A stretch of DNA of 40,842 bases, taken from the NCBI GenBank assembly GCA_018399995.1, contig JAGYMU010000009.1, positions 1 through 40,842 on the forward strand, written 5' to 3'. The position numbers were made by a program, and so were the translations under genes. Below the pieces are notes generated by a model. The model saw only the letters and a program-made list of their open reading frames with translations, was not told the origin of the DNA and did no database searches. This document shows, one piece after another, positions 1 to 8,228 of the stretch. Positions within the stretch are counted from its first letter, which is position 1, and each line of letters opens with the position of its first letter. The stretch is from Halanaerobiales bacterium. GTDB taxonomy: Bacteria > Bacillota > Halanaerobiia > Halanaerobiales > M55B127.

Positions 1-602
1 TAATATTCTTTTACTTGAGTTCTAGCCTCTTTTTTTAATTCTATTCCCTCTTGAATATTTTGATTATATTCTTTAAAACGAAATACATTTATTTTACCAT
101 ATTCTCCTCCGATGCTTTTGGCCCTAGAAACAAAATATTCCTGCAGCTTGGGCAGAAGAAGATATTCTTTTAAACCAGCTCCCATTAAAACAGCTTGCAA
201 TTTTTCTTTATCAGAAACCCCTTTTGGTAGCCTTTTTAATTCCTCTAATGTTATGGTGAAAATCTGTTTATATGTAAAGCGATCTACTTCTGAAAAAATA
301 TTCTGACCTGTAAATTTTCCGTCATTTATAATATTAACTTTAGGATTAGCATAACCTTCTATTAGAAGATTATATCTATTTTTTTCATCAGCTAATATGG
401 CCTCAATACCATATATACTCCGGGCGGGAGGTAATTCATTACTTTGGGGAATACCATAACCTATATACCGCAAAACTTGTAATAATGTAGTTTTGCCTGC
501 TCTATTTCCGCCTCCGATAATATTAAATTTGGGATTCAAATTATTTAACTCTGAATTATTTAAGATGCCAAAATCCCTTATAAAAATATTTTCATAGCGC
601 AT
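1..602 (-). CDS. YhaN-like AAA ATPase, N-terminal part (cut by window edge)
   Basis: Reading leftwards from ATG at 602 gives an open frame to the window edge (about 200 residues), so the C-terminus is missing. Residues 1-40 look like an SMC/Rad50-type ATPase head: a hydrophobic strand, then a P-loop GGGNRAGKTT at about 30-39. The YhaN family pairs with the YhaO nuclease and resembles SbcC/Rad50 with SbcD/Mre11, and here the partner lies directly upstream. The nuclease stop TGA (604-602) overlaps this ATG, so the two are probably translationally coupled. An ATG at 605 is in the same frame, but 602 sits better behind AAGGGA. A full-length protein should carry a long coiled coil beyond the window. 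An SbcC-type assignment is the alternative; the short head with GGGNRAGKTT fits YhaN better. Confidence 0.8.
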   Translation of the reverse strand, partial: MRYENIFIRDFGILNNSELNNLNPKFNIIGGGNRAGKTTLLQVLRYIGYGIPQSNELPPARSIYGIEAILADEKNRYNLLIEGYANPKVNIINDGKFTGQNIFSEVDRFTYKQIFTITLEELKRLPKGVSDKEKLQAVLMGAGLKEYLLLPKLQEYFVSRAKSIGGEYGKINVFRFKEYNQNIQEGIELKKEARTQVKEY

Positions 603-1900
603 CATAAATCCCTTCTTTCGATAAACTCTTTCATGATAAGGAATTTTGATTGCTCAAATAGTTCTGTAAAAATCTGTTCATCAAGTTGAAATTCCTGTGG
701 GTCTTTATTTTCTATATCCACTTTGGAATTCCATATCCTGCCAAGATCATTTTTTAATTTTTTAATTTCTTCTTCATCATTTTTTAATTCTTCAAGAAAG
801 TTAAAAAAACCTTTAAAGAACGGATCTTTTTTTATTAATTCTTCCATATTTTCAATATATTTAGAACTTCGATTAACAATACCATTAATAAATAGTGAAG
901 GAACTCTATTCAGATATAATGAACTTAAATTGTTTAATATATCTTCGGTAATTTCTTCTTCCTGCTCCTGCAGTAATTCATAGATTTTAATCTTGCCTTT
1001 TAGTATTATTCTTATAATATAACCTTTTATATCTTTACTTAATGTTTGATAAAACTCATCTAATTCTTTTTTTAATAATTTATGTAAATCCGAAATGTTA
1101 TTTATTTCTATTTTATCAAGATCAACTTCAAATCTTCTATAAACATAATCTGAAACTTTTTTAAAGTCATAATAACAGTTGTCTGGCTCAAGATGCACCA
1201 TAAAATAACCGCCAGGCCCTACTTCCCCCATATCCCGGCCTTGAGGTATACCTGGATATATTATATAGGGATTTTTCCCATTTATAATCTGCTTTTTATG
1301 AATGTGACCAAGTGCCCAATAATCAATGCTACTTTTTTTCAGTAAATCAACTTTTGAAACCGGAACATAATTCTTATTGTTTAAATCAAGTTGAGTGTGT
1401 AATAATGCTATATTATATACTCTTTGATCATCAGCTGTATAATAAGTACTCATTTTTCTGTTTTCAGAACTGCTTCGATAAGATTGTCCTAATATGCGGG
1501 CAATTAATCTGTCATCTCTATGTACTATAAAACAACTTGGCTGTTCAGAATCACAGATATGCACATTCTTAGGCAAATTTAATAACTCACCTTCGTTACG
1601 ATAAGGATCATGATTACCATTAATCATATATATATCAATATTTTTACGATCTAACCTTTGACTCTGCTCAACAAAAAAACGGGTGGCCCTAACTGAACGA
1701 GAATCACTGTCAAAAATATCCCCGGCTATTAGAACAAAATCAACATCTGTTTCTATAGCATCATCTACAATTTTTTTAAAAGAGTTGTATACAGCATCAT
1801 TATAATCTTTTGTCTTTAAATCCTTGTATTCTTTATTTATTTGAATCCGACTTCCTAAGTGCAAATCTGCTGTGTGTATAAAGTCTACTGCCGGCTTCAT
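602..1900 (-). CDS. YhaO-like metallophosphoesterase, DNA repair exonuclease of the SbcD/Mre11 class
   Basis: The 432-residue protein has a calcineurin-like phosphoesterase core in its first ~240 residues with the metal-binding motifs in order: DLH (residues 12-14), GDIFD (60-64), GNHD (95-98), H168 in LLHTQ and GHIH (198-201). Family knowledge says such proteins are Mn2+-dependent nucleases that act with an SMC-like ATPase on DNA ends. The ~190 C-terminal residues are charged and helical, as expected for an ATPase-docking region. The start ATG follows GGGGAG. The upstream methyltransferase gene ends at 1904, and the ATPase gene overlaps the 3' end by one base, so all three likely share a transcript. 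B. subtilis YhaO has a similar length (about 410), which favours YhaO over SbcD. Confidence 0.88.
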   Translation of the reverse strand: MKPAVDFIHTADLHLGSRIQINKEYKDLKTKDYNDAVYNSFKKIVDDAIETDVDFVLIAGDIFDSDSRSVRATRFFVEQSQRLDRKNIDIYMINGNHDPYRNEGELLNLPKNVHICDSEQPSCFIVHRDDRLIARILGQSYRSSSENRKMSTYYTADDQRVYNIALLHTQLDLNNKNYVPVSKVDLLKKSSIDYWALGHIHKKQIINGKNPYIIYPGIPQGRDMGEVGPGGYFMVHLEPDNCYYDFKKVSDYVYRRFEVDLDKIEINNISDLHKLLKKELDEFYQTLSKDIKGYIIRIILKGKIKIYELLQEQEEEITEDILNNLSSLYLNRVPSLFINGIVNRSSKYIENMEELIKKDPFFKGFFNFLEELKNDEEEIKKLKNDLGRIWNSKVDIENKDPQEFQLDEQIFTELFEQSKFLIMKEFIERRDL

Positions 1901-1903
1901 ATA

Positions 1904-2470
1904 CTATTCTCCCCTTTTTTTAATTACAATTACTTCTGGCGGATTTTTCTTTTGATTAATAAAATTATAATGTAAAACATTATATATTTTATAATCTAAA
2001 TCAGCAGCAAAATCTAAGACAGCCTCCTTTTCTTCTTGTCCACCTGGATGTTCAGAATAACTCACAAGGACAATAAGACCCTTATCAGCCAAAACATCCA
2101 ATGCTTTATTTAATGAATTAACCGTTGTTTCTTTTTCTGTCTTTATGTTTTTATCAGACCCCGGTAAAAATCCTAAATTATAGATGATTCCATCTGCTTT
2201 TTTATTAACATATTCTGCAATCTTTTGATGATCATCCTGTATAAATTCAATCTCAATTTTTTTATCTGGGGATGCGAATTTATCTTTTGTAATCTTAATT
2301 GCTTCTTTTTGAATATCGAATGCATAAATTTTACCATCAGCATCTAAATGTTTAGATAAAAACAAAGTATCCTTTCCTCTGCCACAGGTTGCATCAACCA
2401 AAACTTTATTTTGTTCTAAAAAGTTACTGAAAATCCAATGCGAAAACTCTACACCCTGCATTAACTCCAT
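1904..2470 (-). CDS. mnmM: tRNA wobble-uridine methyltransferase, MnmM (YtqB) family
   Basis: This 188-residue class I SAM-dependent methyltransferase carries the SAM-binding motif VDATCGRGKDT (about residues 25-35), an acidic ribose-binding strand end (YAFDIQ) and a later GFLPGSDK segment typical of the pfam06962/YtqB group. Characterised members methylate the aminomethyl group at U34 of tRNAs to complete mnm5s2U in bacteria lacking the MnmC methyltransferase. Length and motifs match B. subtilis MnmM closely. The start ATG at 2470 has GGAGATG about eight bases upstream. A candidate promoter lies at 2516-2544. It is the first gene of the unit that continues into the YhaO/YhaN-like genes, whose function is unrelated. 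Confidence 0.82.
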   Translation of the reverse strand: MELMQGVEFSHWIFSNFLEQNKVLVDATCGRGKDTLFLSKHLDADGKIYAFDIQKEAIKITKDKFASPDKKIEIEFIQDDHQKIAEYVNKKADGIIYNLGFLPGSDKNIKTEKETTVNSLNKALDVLADKGLIVLVSYSEHPGGQEEKEAVLDFAADLDYKIYNVLHYNFINQKKNPPEVIVIKKRGE

Positions 2471-2515
2471 AATATCATCTCCATAAATTCTAATTATATA
2501 TTATTATTTCTATAA

Positions 2516-2544
2516 AGATAACAAAACACCTGTTTGTTTTTCAA
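2516..2544 (-). promoter_or_regulatory. Candidate sigma-A promoter for the mnmM-yhaO-yhaN unit
   Basis: On the minus strand, TTGAAA (2544-2539) and TTATCT (2521-2516) are separated by 17 bases, about 45 bases upstream of the mnmM start. The -10 box matches the consensus only moderately. Confidence 0.45.
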
Positions 2545-2945
2545 CAAAATATAAAGGTTTCTAATAGTTAAAATTAATAATAGATCATCTTATTATTTGT
2601 TAATTTAGCAAACACAAATTATATTTTATCTAACTTGAGATTTAATATGTATATAGGATCTTATTCTTATCAGCTATATATAAAGTTATAAAACATAAAA
2701 ACCGGAGAAAAATCATTGATAGAAAAACTTACCTGCTTGCATTTTATATATAATTTTTTTATATATTACATCAAAAAAGCCCTGAAGTAATTCTGCTTTC
2801 TTAATATTTTTATCTTTTAGACCCCTACTTCTATTACTTTTTTTTAGCTTTCTGATAAAACAAATTAATTTGCTGCAAAATATTATATTTTTTTAAATTT
2901 CAATTTTTCCCATAAATTAAAAACCTTCAGATATATTACTATTAT
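2545..2945. other. AT-rich gap with no recognisable gene
   Basis: About 400 bases between the mnmM promoter and the terminator at 2946-2980. Both strands are dense in stop codons. A 24-codon frame on the plus strand starting with TTG at about 2717 behind GGAG is the only frame with a ribosome-site-like sequence; I do not consider it supported. No tRNA or structured RNA was recognised. Confidence 0.6.
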
Positions 2946-2980
2946 AATAAAAAAACTGCCAGGACAATGCCCCTGACAGT
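2946..2980 (-). terminator. Rho-independent terminator of the small gene at 3009-3128
   Basis: On the minus strand a nine-pair stem (ACTGTCAGG with CCTGGCAGT, one G-T wobble) around an eight-base loop is followed by a run of seven T. It starts about 30 bases after the stop codon of the 39-codon frame. Confidence 0.8.
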
Positions 2981-3008
2981 CTCATAGTCTTCTTTTAATA
3001 TCTAATTG

Positions 3009-3128
3009 TTAAAAGAAAAAACCATTAGTTATTAAAAGATTGTTAATTATATCTTCCCTATAATTAGTACTATCGAATCTGTAATTATTTCTGTTCCTTT
3101 TAGACTTTTTCTTATAAATTTTGAACAT
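3009..3128 (-). CDS. Small basic 39-residue protein, unknown function
   Basis: ATG at 3128 to TAA at 3009 encodes 39 residues: a lysine/arginine-rich start (MFKIYKKKSKRNRNNYRF), a polar middle and a hydrophobic end (NNLLITNGFFF). I do not recognise it. Support comes from its setting: AAGGGGG lies ten bases before the ATG, a promoter-like TTGCAT/TATACT pair with 17-base spacing lies about 110 bases upstream, and a strong terminator follows about 30 bases after the stop. It is thus a self-contained transcription unit in an otherwise empty region, next to an insertion sequence. It could be a small regulatory or membrane-associated peptide, or the frame could sit by chance in a small RNA. No signal peptide or clear transmembrane helix is visible. 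Confidence 0.6.
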   Translation of the reverse strand: MFKIYKKKSKRNRNNYRFDSTNYREDIINNLLITNGFFF

Positions 3129-3237
3129 CTCAAATGCCCCCTTTTGTTTATATATTAGGAAACATCCTCGCTACAAATCTACTTTGTCAATTTATATTAA
3201 TTGTCTACTACTCTATATATCTCTAATTCTTGGCTAT

Positions 3238-3266
3238 AGTATAACGCATAAATTATTATAATGCAA
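3238..3266 (-). promoter_or_regulatory. Candidate promoter of the 39-residue gene
   Basis: On the minus strand, TTGCAT (3266-3261), a 17-base spacer and TATACT (3243-3238). Transcription would start near 3231 and give an untranslated leader of about 100 bases before the ATG at 3128. The leader has no clear regulatory fold by eye. Confidence 0.55.
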
Positions 3267-3352
3267 CATTTATTTTAAATATATTTTATGTGTTCTTTGC
3301 AAGGTTTAATGCACGGTTTTTTGTTTAGATTTATATGTTTTAGGTTTTAAGA

Positions 3353-3384
3353 TTCTTCCCTTTTAAAAGGGAAGAAATTTTTTT
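3353..3384 (+). terminator. Palindromic hairpin with T-run at the left end of the IS element
   Basis: TTCTTCCCTTTT pairs with AAAAGGGAAGAA and is followed by seven T on the plus strand. It would stop plus-strand transcription entering the transposase region. No plus-strand gene lies to its left, so it may serve to insulate the element. Confidence 0.55.
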
Positions 3385-3407
3385 GAACTTGTACCTTCTA
3401 TATTTTA

Positions 3408-4461
3408 TTAAGTTGGACATTCTTTGTTTTCAAAATAATAGTTTGCTGTTTGAAAGTTGAATATCTTTCTAGGATAAGTATTTATAAATACCTGGATCTC
3501 CTTTACCGCTCTCCTAGTCAGTCCTTTAAAACTTGTTCCCTTCGGTAAAAACCTTCTGATCATCTTATTAATATTTTCATTCGTCCCTCTCTGCCAGCTA
3601 CTGTATGCATCACAATAATACTGCTTTGTCCTTGCTAAACTACTTTTTGTATATGATCGTTCTATACCTTTATAATCTTTAAATTCTGACCCATTATCAG
3701 TTGTGATCGTTTTAAATGTCTCTCTGAAATTCACTACTCCAAATCTTCTTTCTATCCTATCTAAACCTTTTATCACTGATTCTTTGGTCTTATCTGGTAT
3801 TAATTCAATAACCTCTTTCCTGGTCGCTCTCTCGCTTAAAACAAGCAAAAAGGGGTCTCCTTTGCCTTTCTTGCCTTCTACTAAGTCCATTCTCAGATCT
3901 CTTATCACAAGCTTTAGGTCGATCTCTAATTGTTCTATCTTTCTTTTGCTTTGTTGTTAATCTACTCTCTTTTTTTCTCACTTTTTTCTTTTTATATTCA
4001 CCATACACTAGATCCTCTCTATCTACTAATAAAACACCCTTATCTATATAATTATATATTGTCTTCCAGTGGATATTAATTTCAAACTGATTACTTCGAT
4101 CTATCTTTTGAGATATTACTTCTGGTGAGTAATTTCCTTTTATCTTTTCTTCTATATATTTTGCTAATTCAGTATGCTTCCCTATTTTTAATTTCGGTCC
4201 TTTTGATGTGCCATTAACATCATATATCTTCTGAGACAATTCAGGTACATATTCTTCACGATAAGTTAAATCACTATTTTTTAGTTTGACCAGGCCTCTT
4301 TTTATCTCTCGACTTATTGTTGTTCTATGACATTTGATCTCTTGAGCTATTTCAGTATAATTTTTATCTTGTTTGTTGTATAAATGAGCTATTATATATT
4401 TTTCTTCTAGATTTAAATGTTCACCTTTTTGTCGATCTGTGTTATAATTACTTTGACACAT
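3408..4461 (-). pseudogene. IS30-family transposase, frameshifted
   Basis: The N-terminal part (start ATG 4461, behind GAGGAGGT) has the IS30 helix-turn-helix region: HLNLEEKY at about 15, then YTEIAQEIKCHRTTISREIKRG. The frame is lost near 3890: after the family landmark DKRSE the next bases are A then ATGGAC, whereas family members have five codons (of the kind IGHWE) between SE and MD. The change is therefore an apparent 14-base deletion. The C-terminal part continues in another frame with the catalytic core intact: first D in MDLVEG, second in TTDNGSEF, and E in RGTNENINKMIRRFLPKGT. In the first frame translation runs on to a stop at 3805. The DNA-binding and catalytic domains would be separate polypeptides, so the gene is most likely inactive. 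Confidence 0.88.
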
Positions 4462-4622
4462 ATTCTGATACCTCCTCGATGTTTTGCGTAATACTCAACA
4501 TTATATAGGAGGTACAGGGTATGTGTCTATTTTTTTTATCCTTCCGTGCATTTAATTATACAATACTCCTGATATTTTTTATTTGAGATTTTTAAAAAAA
4601 TATTATTAACTATATAAAAAAA

Positions 4623-4697
4623 TGGTACCCCTAGCAGGAATCGAACCTGCGCACTCGGCTCCGGAGGCCGACGCTCTATCCACTGAGCTACAGGGGT
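4623..4697 (-). tRNA. tRNA-Arg (anticodon CCG), CCA encoded
   Basis: Minus-strand cloverleaf of 75 bases including the CCA tail. The acceptor stem is ACCCCTG with TAGGGGT (one G-T pair), the D arm is GCTC...GAGC, the anticodon stem is TCGGC/GCCGA around the loop CTCCGGA (anticodon CCG, reading CGG), and the T arm is GCAGG-TTCGAAT-CCTGC. It begins 24 bases after the ABC-F stop codon. I see no promoter that would fit between them, so it is probably processed from the ABC-F transcript. A T-run directly after CCA may help termination. Confidence 0.95.
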
Positions 4698-4721
4698 ATA
4701 TAATTTAACTTTCTATAAATA

Positions 4722-6650
4722 TCAAAGATGTTTTTCCCATTGTTTATATAATTTATCAAGATCATTTTTGATAGTCTGATGTTCTTTTTTTAAAGAATTT
4801 AATTTTTTGAAATTATCTATATTTGCCTTCTCTGTCATCTTTTTTTCTAATTCAATAATTTTATTTTCTTTTTCACTTATTTCTTTTTCTAATTTTTTTA
4901 AGCTTCTTTGCCTTCTTCTTTCTTTTCTCTCTATTTCTTTCTGTCTATAGTAATAATTATCCTTCTCTTTAACTTCTTTTCTTGACTTATCTTTTCGGTT
5001 TTTAATCTGTTGATTTAATTCTTTTTTCTTTTCTTTATAATAATCATAATTTCCATAATATTTTATTAGTTTTTTATCTTTCAGTTCATAAGTATAATCA
5101 ATAATCTTATTTATAAAATAACGATCATGGGAAACAACCAGGATGGTTCCTGGATAATCCTTAAGCACATCTTCTAAAACTTCTCTGGAGGGTAAATCAA
5201 GATGATTAGTAGGCTCATCCAAAATTAAAAAGTTATTGTCCTGAATCATTAATTGTAAAAGCCTTAAACGACTTTTTTCTCCACCACTTAAGTTTTTTAC
5301 CTTTTTATATACTTCTTGATCACTAAATAAAAAAGCTCCCAAAGCATTACGTGCTTCACTAATCTTTAATGAACATTTATTTATTAAAACATCTATTAAA
5401 TTATCTTCTGGATCAAAGTTTTTAAACTCCTGTCGATAATAACCCATCTTTACACTGGCTCCCAATTTTACATTACCTTCATCTGCTTGAGCATCTCCAT
5501 TTACGATGTTCAGTAAAGTACTTTTACCAGATCCATTTGGACCAATTATTACGGCCTTATCCTGCCAGTATAAATTTAAACTGAGATCTTTTAGAAGGGG
5601 CTGTTTATCAAAAGACTTTTTTAGTCTTTCAACCTTCAATACTTCATCACCACTTCTTTTATTAAAATTAAGTTCCAAATTCATTCTTTTGCCATAAAGA
5701 GTGGGCTTCTCTTTTTCATCAATTCTGTCCAATCTTTTCTCCATGGCTTTTGCTCTTTTAAACATCTTATCGCTATCTCTAGATCTGCCCCAAACTCTTA
5801 ATTGATGAATAGCTTCTTCCAATTTTTTTATTTTTTTTTGCTGGTCTTCATACTCTTTCATCTTTATTTCATATCTTCTTTTTCTTTCTTTTAAATAATA
5901 ACTATAATTCCCATTATACCTCTCTGCTCTCCCATTATTTATCTCGATAATTCTTTCTATAACTTGATCTAAAAAATATCTATCATGAGATATAATAATA
6001 ACCGCGCCTGGATATTTTATTAAAAACTCTTCCAACCACTGAATAGAATTTATATCAAGATGATTAGTAGGCTCATCTAATAATAAGAGATCTGGTTCTT
6101 TTAAAAGTAATTTTATCAAACCCACTCTAGATTTTTCTCCACCACTTAAATATGATATTTTCTTTTTTAGATCTTCTTTATTAAAGCCTAGTCCACAGGC
6201 AACCTGGGTAATCTTATTTTTATATTCATACCCACCTTTTATTTCATATTGATGACTTAACGAGCTATACTTCTCCATTAATGCATCAAGTTTATGATGC
6301 CCTTTATCATCCTTATTGAATGTACTTATTTGTTTTTCCAGGGTTTTTAATCTTTCTTTTGTTTTTTCCAAATCAGCAAATACGGTAATCAATTCTTTAT
6401 AAATTGTATTACCAGGAGTAAACTCCGGTATTTGGTCTAATAATCCAATATTTAAATTGTTTTTTAAGGAAATATTCCCAGATTGGTAATCTTCCTGTCT
6501 TTTTATTATCTTAAATAAGGTTGTCTTACCAGAACCATTTTCTCCTATTAAGGCAACCTTCTCCCCCTCATTTATTGAGATTGAAAAATCATCTAAAACT
6601 TGATGTGTCCCGTAAGATTTTGATATCGAATTTATATTAACTACAACCAT
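4722..6650 (-). CDS. ABC-F family ATPase (ribosome-associated, Uup/YdiF-like)
   Basis: The 642-residue soluble protein has two ABC domains in tandem and no membrane segments. Domain 1: Walker A GENGSGKTT (36-44), signature LSGGEKSR (168-175), Walker B ending LLDEPTNHLD (to 199). Domain 2: GPNGSGKST (370-378), a second LSGGEKSR and ILDEPTNHLD. The charged linker between them (about 235-330) is the segment that contacts P-site tRNA in characterised ABC-F proteins. The last ~110 residues are a Lys/Glu-rich coiled coil as in Uup and YdiF. Such proteins resolve stalled ribosomes; some confer antibiotic resistance, but nothing here marks it as a resistance type. The start ATG follows GGAGGA. The fucose-isomerase-like gene lies 12 bases upstream. 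Confidence 0.9.
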   Translation of the reverse strand: MVVVNINSISKSYGTHQVLDDFSISINEGEKVALIGENGSGKTTLFKIIKRQEDYQSGNISLKNNLNIGLLDQIPEFTPGNTIYKELITVFADLEKTKERLKTLEKQISTFNKDDKGHHKLDALMEKYSSLSHQYEIKGGYEYKNKITQVACGLGFNKEDLKKKISYLSGGEKSRVGLIKLLLKEPDLLLLDEPTNHLDINSIQWLEEFLIKYPGAVIIISHDRYFLDQVIERIIEINNGRAERYNGNYSYYLKERKRRYEIKMKEYEDQQKKIKKLEEAIHQLRVWGRSRDSDKMFKRAKAMEKRLDRIDEKEKPTLYGKRMNLELNFNKRSGDEVLKVERLKKSFDKQPLLKDLSLNLYWQDKAVIIGPNGSGKSTLLNIVNGDAQADEGNVKLGASVKMGYYRQEFKNFDPEDNLIDVLINKCSLKISEARNALGAFLFSDQEVYKKVKNLSGGEKSRLRLLQLMIQDNNFLILDEPTNHLDLPSREVLEDVLKDYPGTILVVSHDRYFINKIIDYTYELKDKKLIKYYGNYDYYKEKKKELNQQIKNRKDKSRKEVKEKDNYYYRQKEIERKERRRQRSLKKLEKEISEKENKIIELEKKMTEKANIDNFKKLNSLKKEHQTIKNDLDKLYKQWEKHL

Positions 6651-6662
6651 AATTATCCTCCG

Positions 6663-7913
6663 CTACCAGTGTTTTATAGTATCCAAGTCCAATCTTTTAA
6701 AGAATTCCTCAAATAAATCTTGATATTTTTCTTCTAGCAAAATATGATGATTTCCAATAGGATTATTTAGAAAATAATCGATATCATTATCATTAAAGTC
6801 AACCAATATTTGGGTTCTGCAGGCAAATTCACTATTTAAATTGTTTATTAAATCTGCATTTTTATATACTACATGCTGCAGTTTCGAACCTCCTATTTTA
6901 AATAATGTTAACCCGCCTTTCTTAAGTTCACCCTGTACTCCAACTCCTATGCCAGATTCAAAGTGAGATCTAATTATATAGTTCTCAACGGCTTCAGTGG
7001 CTATAGTGCAGTGTGCAAATTTTACTTTATTTTGATGAATATTTAAAGAAACTGGGTTGGCCATAAAAGGAAGTTTACCTGTTAAATAATAGGCAATCAT
7101 CATAGATATTGTAGCAGGTACATCTCCCTCACAACCTGCAATGATGCCTTCATTATTTAGTAAAGAAAGAGCCAGACAACCTGTAGTTTCTAACTCAGTA
7201 ACCAGATCAAAACACCTGATGGTAAGTGAGTTTAAATTATATTTCTCGACTATGTTTTTCAAAACAAAATATACCTTAGCAGCCTGAATTATATCATATT
7301 GGGAGGGCTCTTCAGTAGATATTGCTTTGTTAGTAAATTTATTTGTTAGTTCAACAACCTGTTCATCATCTATAATCTTGAAATTTTCTATTACTTCTTC
7401 TATAGGTATTTCTATTACTTTTAAACCCCATTTTTCTTCAACCACATTTTTATCTATATGGCTATCAATTAACCAATCAGAAGGTCTACCGATTAAACCT
7501 AATCTGCTATTTTTAATTTTTTCTTTTGTCTCATCTATTTTTATGATAGTCTTTAAACTATCAACAATATCATCAGGTTGACCATGCAGTATTTTGCCTT
7601 TATCACCCTGAGATTTTACCCAGCTTAAAATTTCCATAGAAGCAGCCAAGGAGTTGTGCAGAGCAGATGCAATCAAAATAACAGGTTTTTTTAATTCTTC
7701 ATAAATTTCTTTAAATAAATTTTCAGTACCACCGGTTTTTACAAATACAACTATCAAATCATATTCTTCTTTTTTTGCTGAAAGAAGGGTCTCTTTATCA
7801 ATTTTTTCAATATTTATATCATGAGTGATTTCTCTAATGAAATTATCTAGGGTTTGGGTTATCCTTTTTTCGTCATGAATTACTGACAAAAGAGAATACA
7901 TACCTATCTTCAT
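6663..7913 (-). CDS. L-fucose/L-arabinose isomerase-fold protein (COG2407-like), substrate unknown
   Basis: The 416-residue protein has an N-terminal Rossmann-like part (VVFVKTGGTEN around 55-65) and a C-terminal part with the glycine-rich segment GCEGDVPATISMM and the following KFAHCTIATE, features of the fucose isomerase superfamily, where Glu, Asp and His bind the metal. Here the candidates are E and D of CEGD and the H of FAHC. I infer an aldose/ketose isomerase fold but cannot name the sugar. It sits between yhbY and the ABC-F gene, with no sugar kinase or transporter beside it, so neighbours do not help. The start ATG follows AGGATG at good distance. Confidence 0.65.
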   Translation of the reverse strand: MKIGMYSLLSVIHDEKRITQTLDNFIREITHDINIEKIDKETLLSAKKEEYDLIVVFVKTGGTENLFKEIYEELKKPVILIASALHNSLAASMEILSWVKSQGDKGKILHGQPDDIVDSLKTIIKIDETKEKIKNSRLGLIGRPSDWLIDSHIDKNVVEEKWGLKVIEIPIEEVIENFKIIDDEQVVELTNKFTNKAISTEEPSQYDIIQAAKVYFVLKNIVEKYNLNSLTIRCFDLVTELETTGCLALSLLNNEGIIAGCEGDVPATISMMIAYYLTGKLPFMANPVSLNIHQNKVKFAHCTIATEAVENYIIRSHFESGIGVGVQGELKKGGLTLFKIGGSKLQHVVYKNADLINNLNSEFACRTQILVDFNDNDIDYFLNNPIGNHHILLEEKYQDLFEEFFKRLDLDTIKHW

Positions 7914-7934
7914 TTTATATCATCCTTTTTGATT

Positions 7935-8228
7935 TTATTTAGGAAGTTTATAAATAGGATCTTCTATATTCTTCCTATAAATTACAAATACATTGCCAAT
8001 AACCTGAACATAATCTGCTCCCATTCTATCACATACTTCATCTGCAATCTCATTATTTTCTAATAGAGAATTATCTAAAACTCTAATTTTAACTAACTCA
8101 TGGTCATCTAAAACTTCATCTATTTTTTCATAAACAGCCTCACTTAGTCCTTCTTTTCCAATATGAATATAAGGTTCTAATTTATTTGCTTCAGCTCTTA
8201 AATAACTTCTTTGTTTACCTGTTAACAT
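7935..8228 (-). CDS. yhbY: YhbY-type CRM-domain RNA-binding protein
   Basis: This 97-residue protein is a complete CRM domain: LTGKQRSYLRAEANKLEP at the start, then the loop IHIGKEGLS (about 22-30), corresponding to the GxxG RNA-binding loop, and VIGNVFVIYR near the end. Bacterial YhbY binds pre-50S particles. The gene lies between trmO and the isomerase-like gene and is part of the same minus-strand run from rplU. Its ATG (8228) has no close Shine-Dalgarno; a full-consensus site lies about 45 bases upstream and is brought near by a hairpin (separate entry). Length and motifs are normal for the family. Confidence 0.92.
   Translation of the reverse strand: MLTGKQRSYLRAEANKLEPYIHIGKEGLSEAVYEKIDEVLDDHELVKIRVLDNSLLENNEIADEVCDRMGADYVQVIGNVFVIYRKNIEDPIYKLPK

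Larger units (their letters stand above)
3309..4551 (-). mobile_element. IS30-family insertion sequence, decayed; ends uncertain
   Basis: A single IS30-type transposase frame (broken) fills the element. Two nested pairs of inverted ends are visible. The outer pair is ATGCACGG (3309-3316) and CCGTGCAT (4544-4551), flanked on both sides by TTA (3306-3308 and 4552-4554), which would be a 3-base target duplication and a 1243-base element. The inner pair is TTGTACCTTCTATAT (from 3389) against the complement of ATATAGGAGGTACAG (4503-4517), longer but imperfect, giving about 1.13 kb. IS30 ends are usually 20-30 bases and close to the gene, which favours the inner pair; the matching TTA favours the outer. 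Both sizes suit the family. Confidence 0.7.

Noticed and set aside
112-306. A 64-codon plus-strand frame at the window edge
   Set aside because: Lies antisense to the YhaN-like ATPase gene.
2717-2791. Possible 24-codon plus-strand gene with TTG start behind GGAG
   Set aside because: Very short, with a weak start, no promoter and no terminator; it is expected by chance in AT-rich DNA.
4555-4622. A possible tRNA attachment-site scar between the IS element and tRNA-Arg
   Set aside because: No duplicated tRNA 3' end and no integrase; the IS30 remnant near the tRNA is enough to explain the region.
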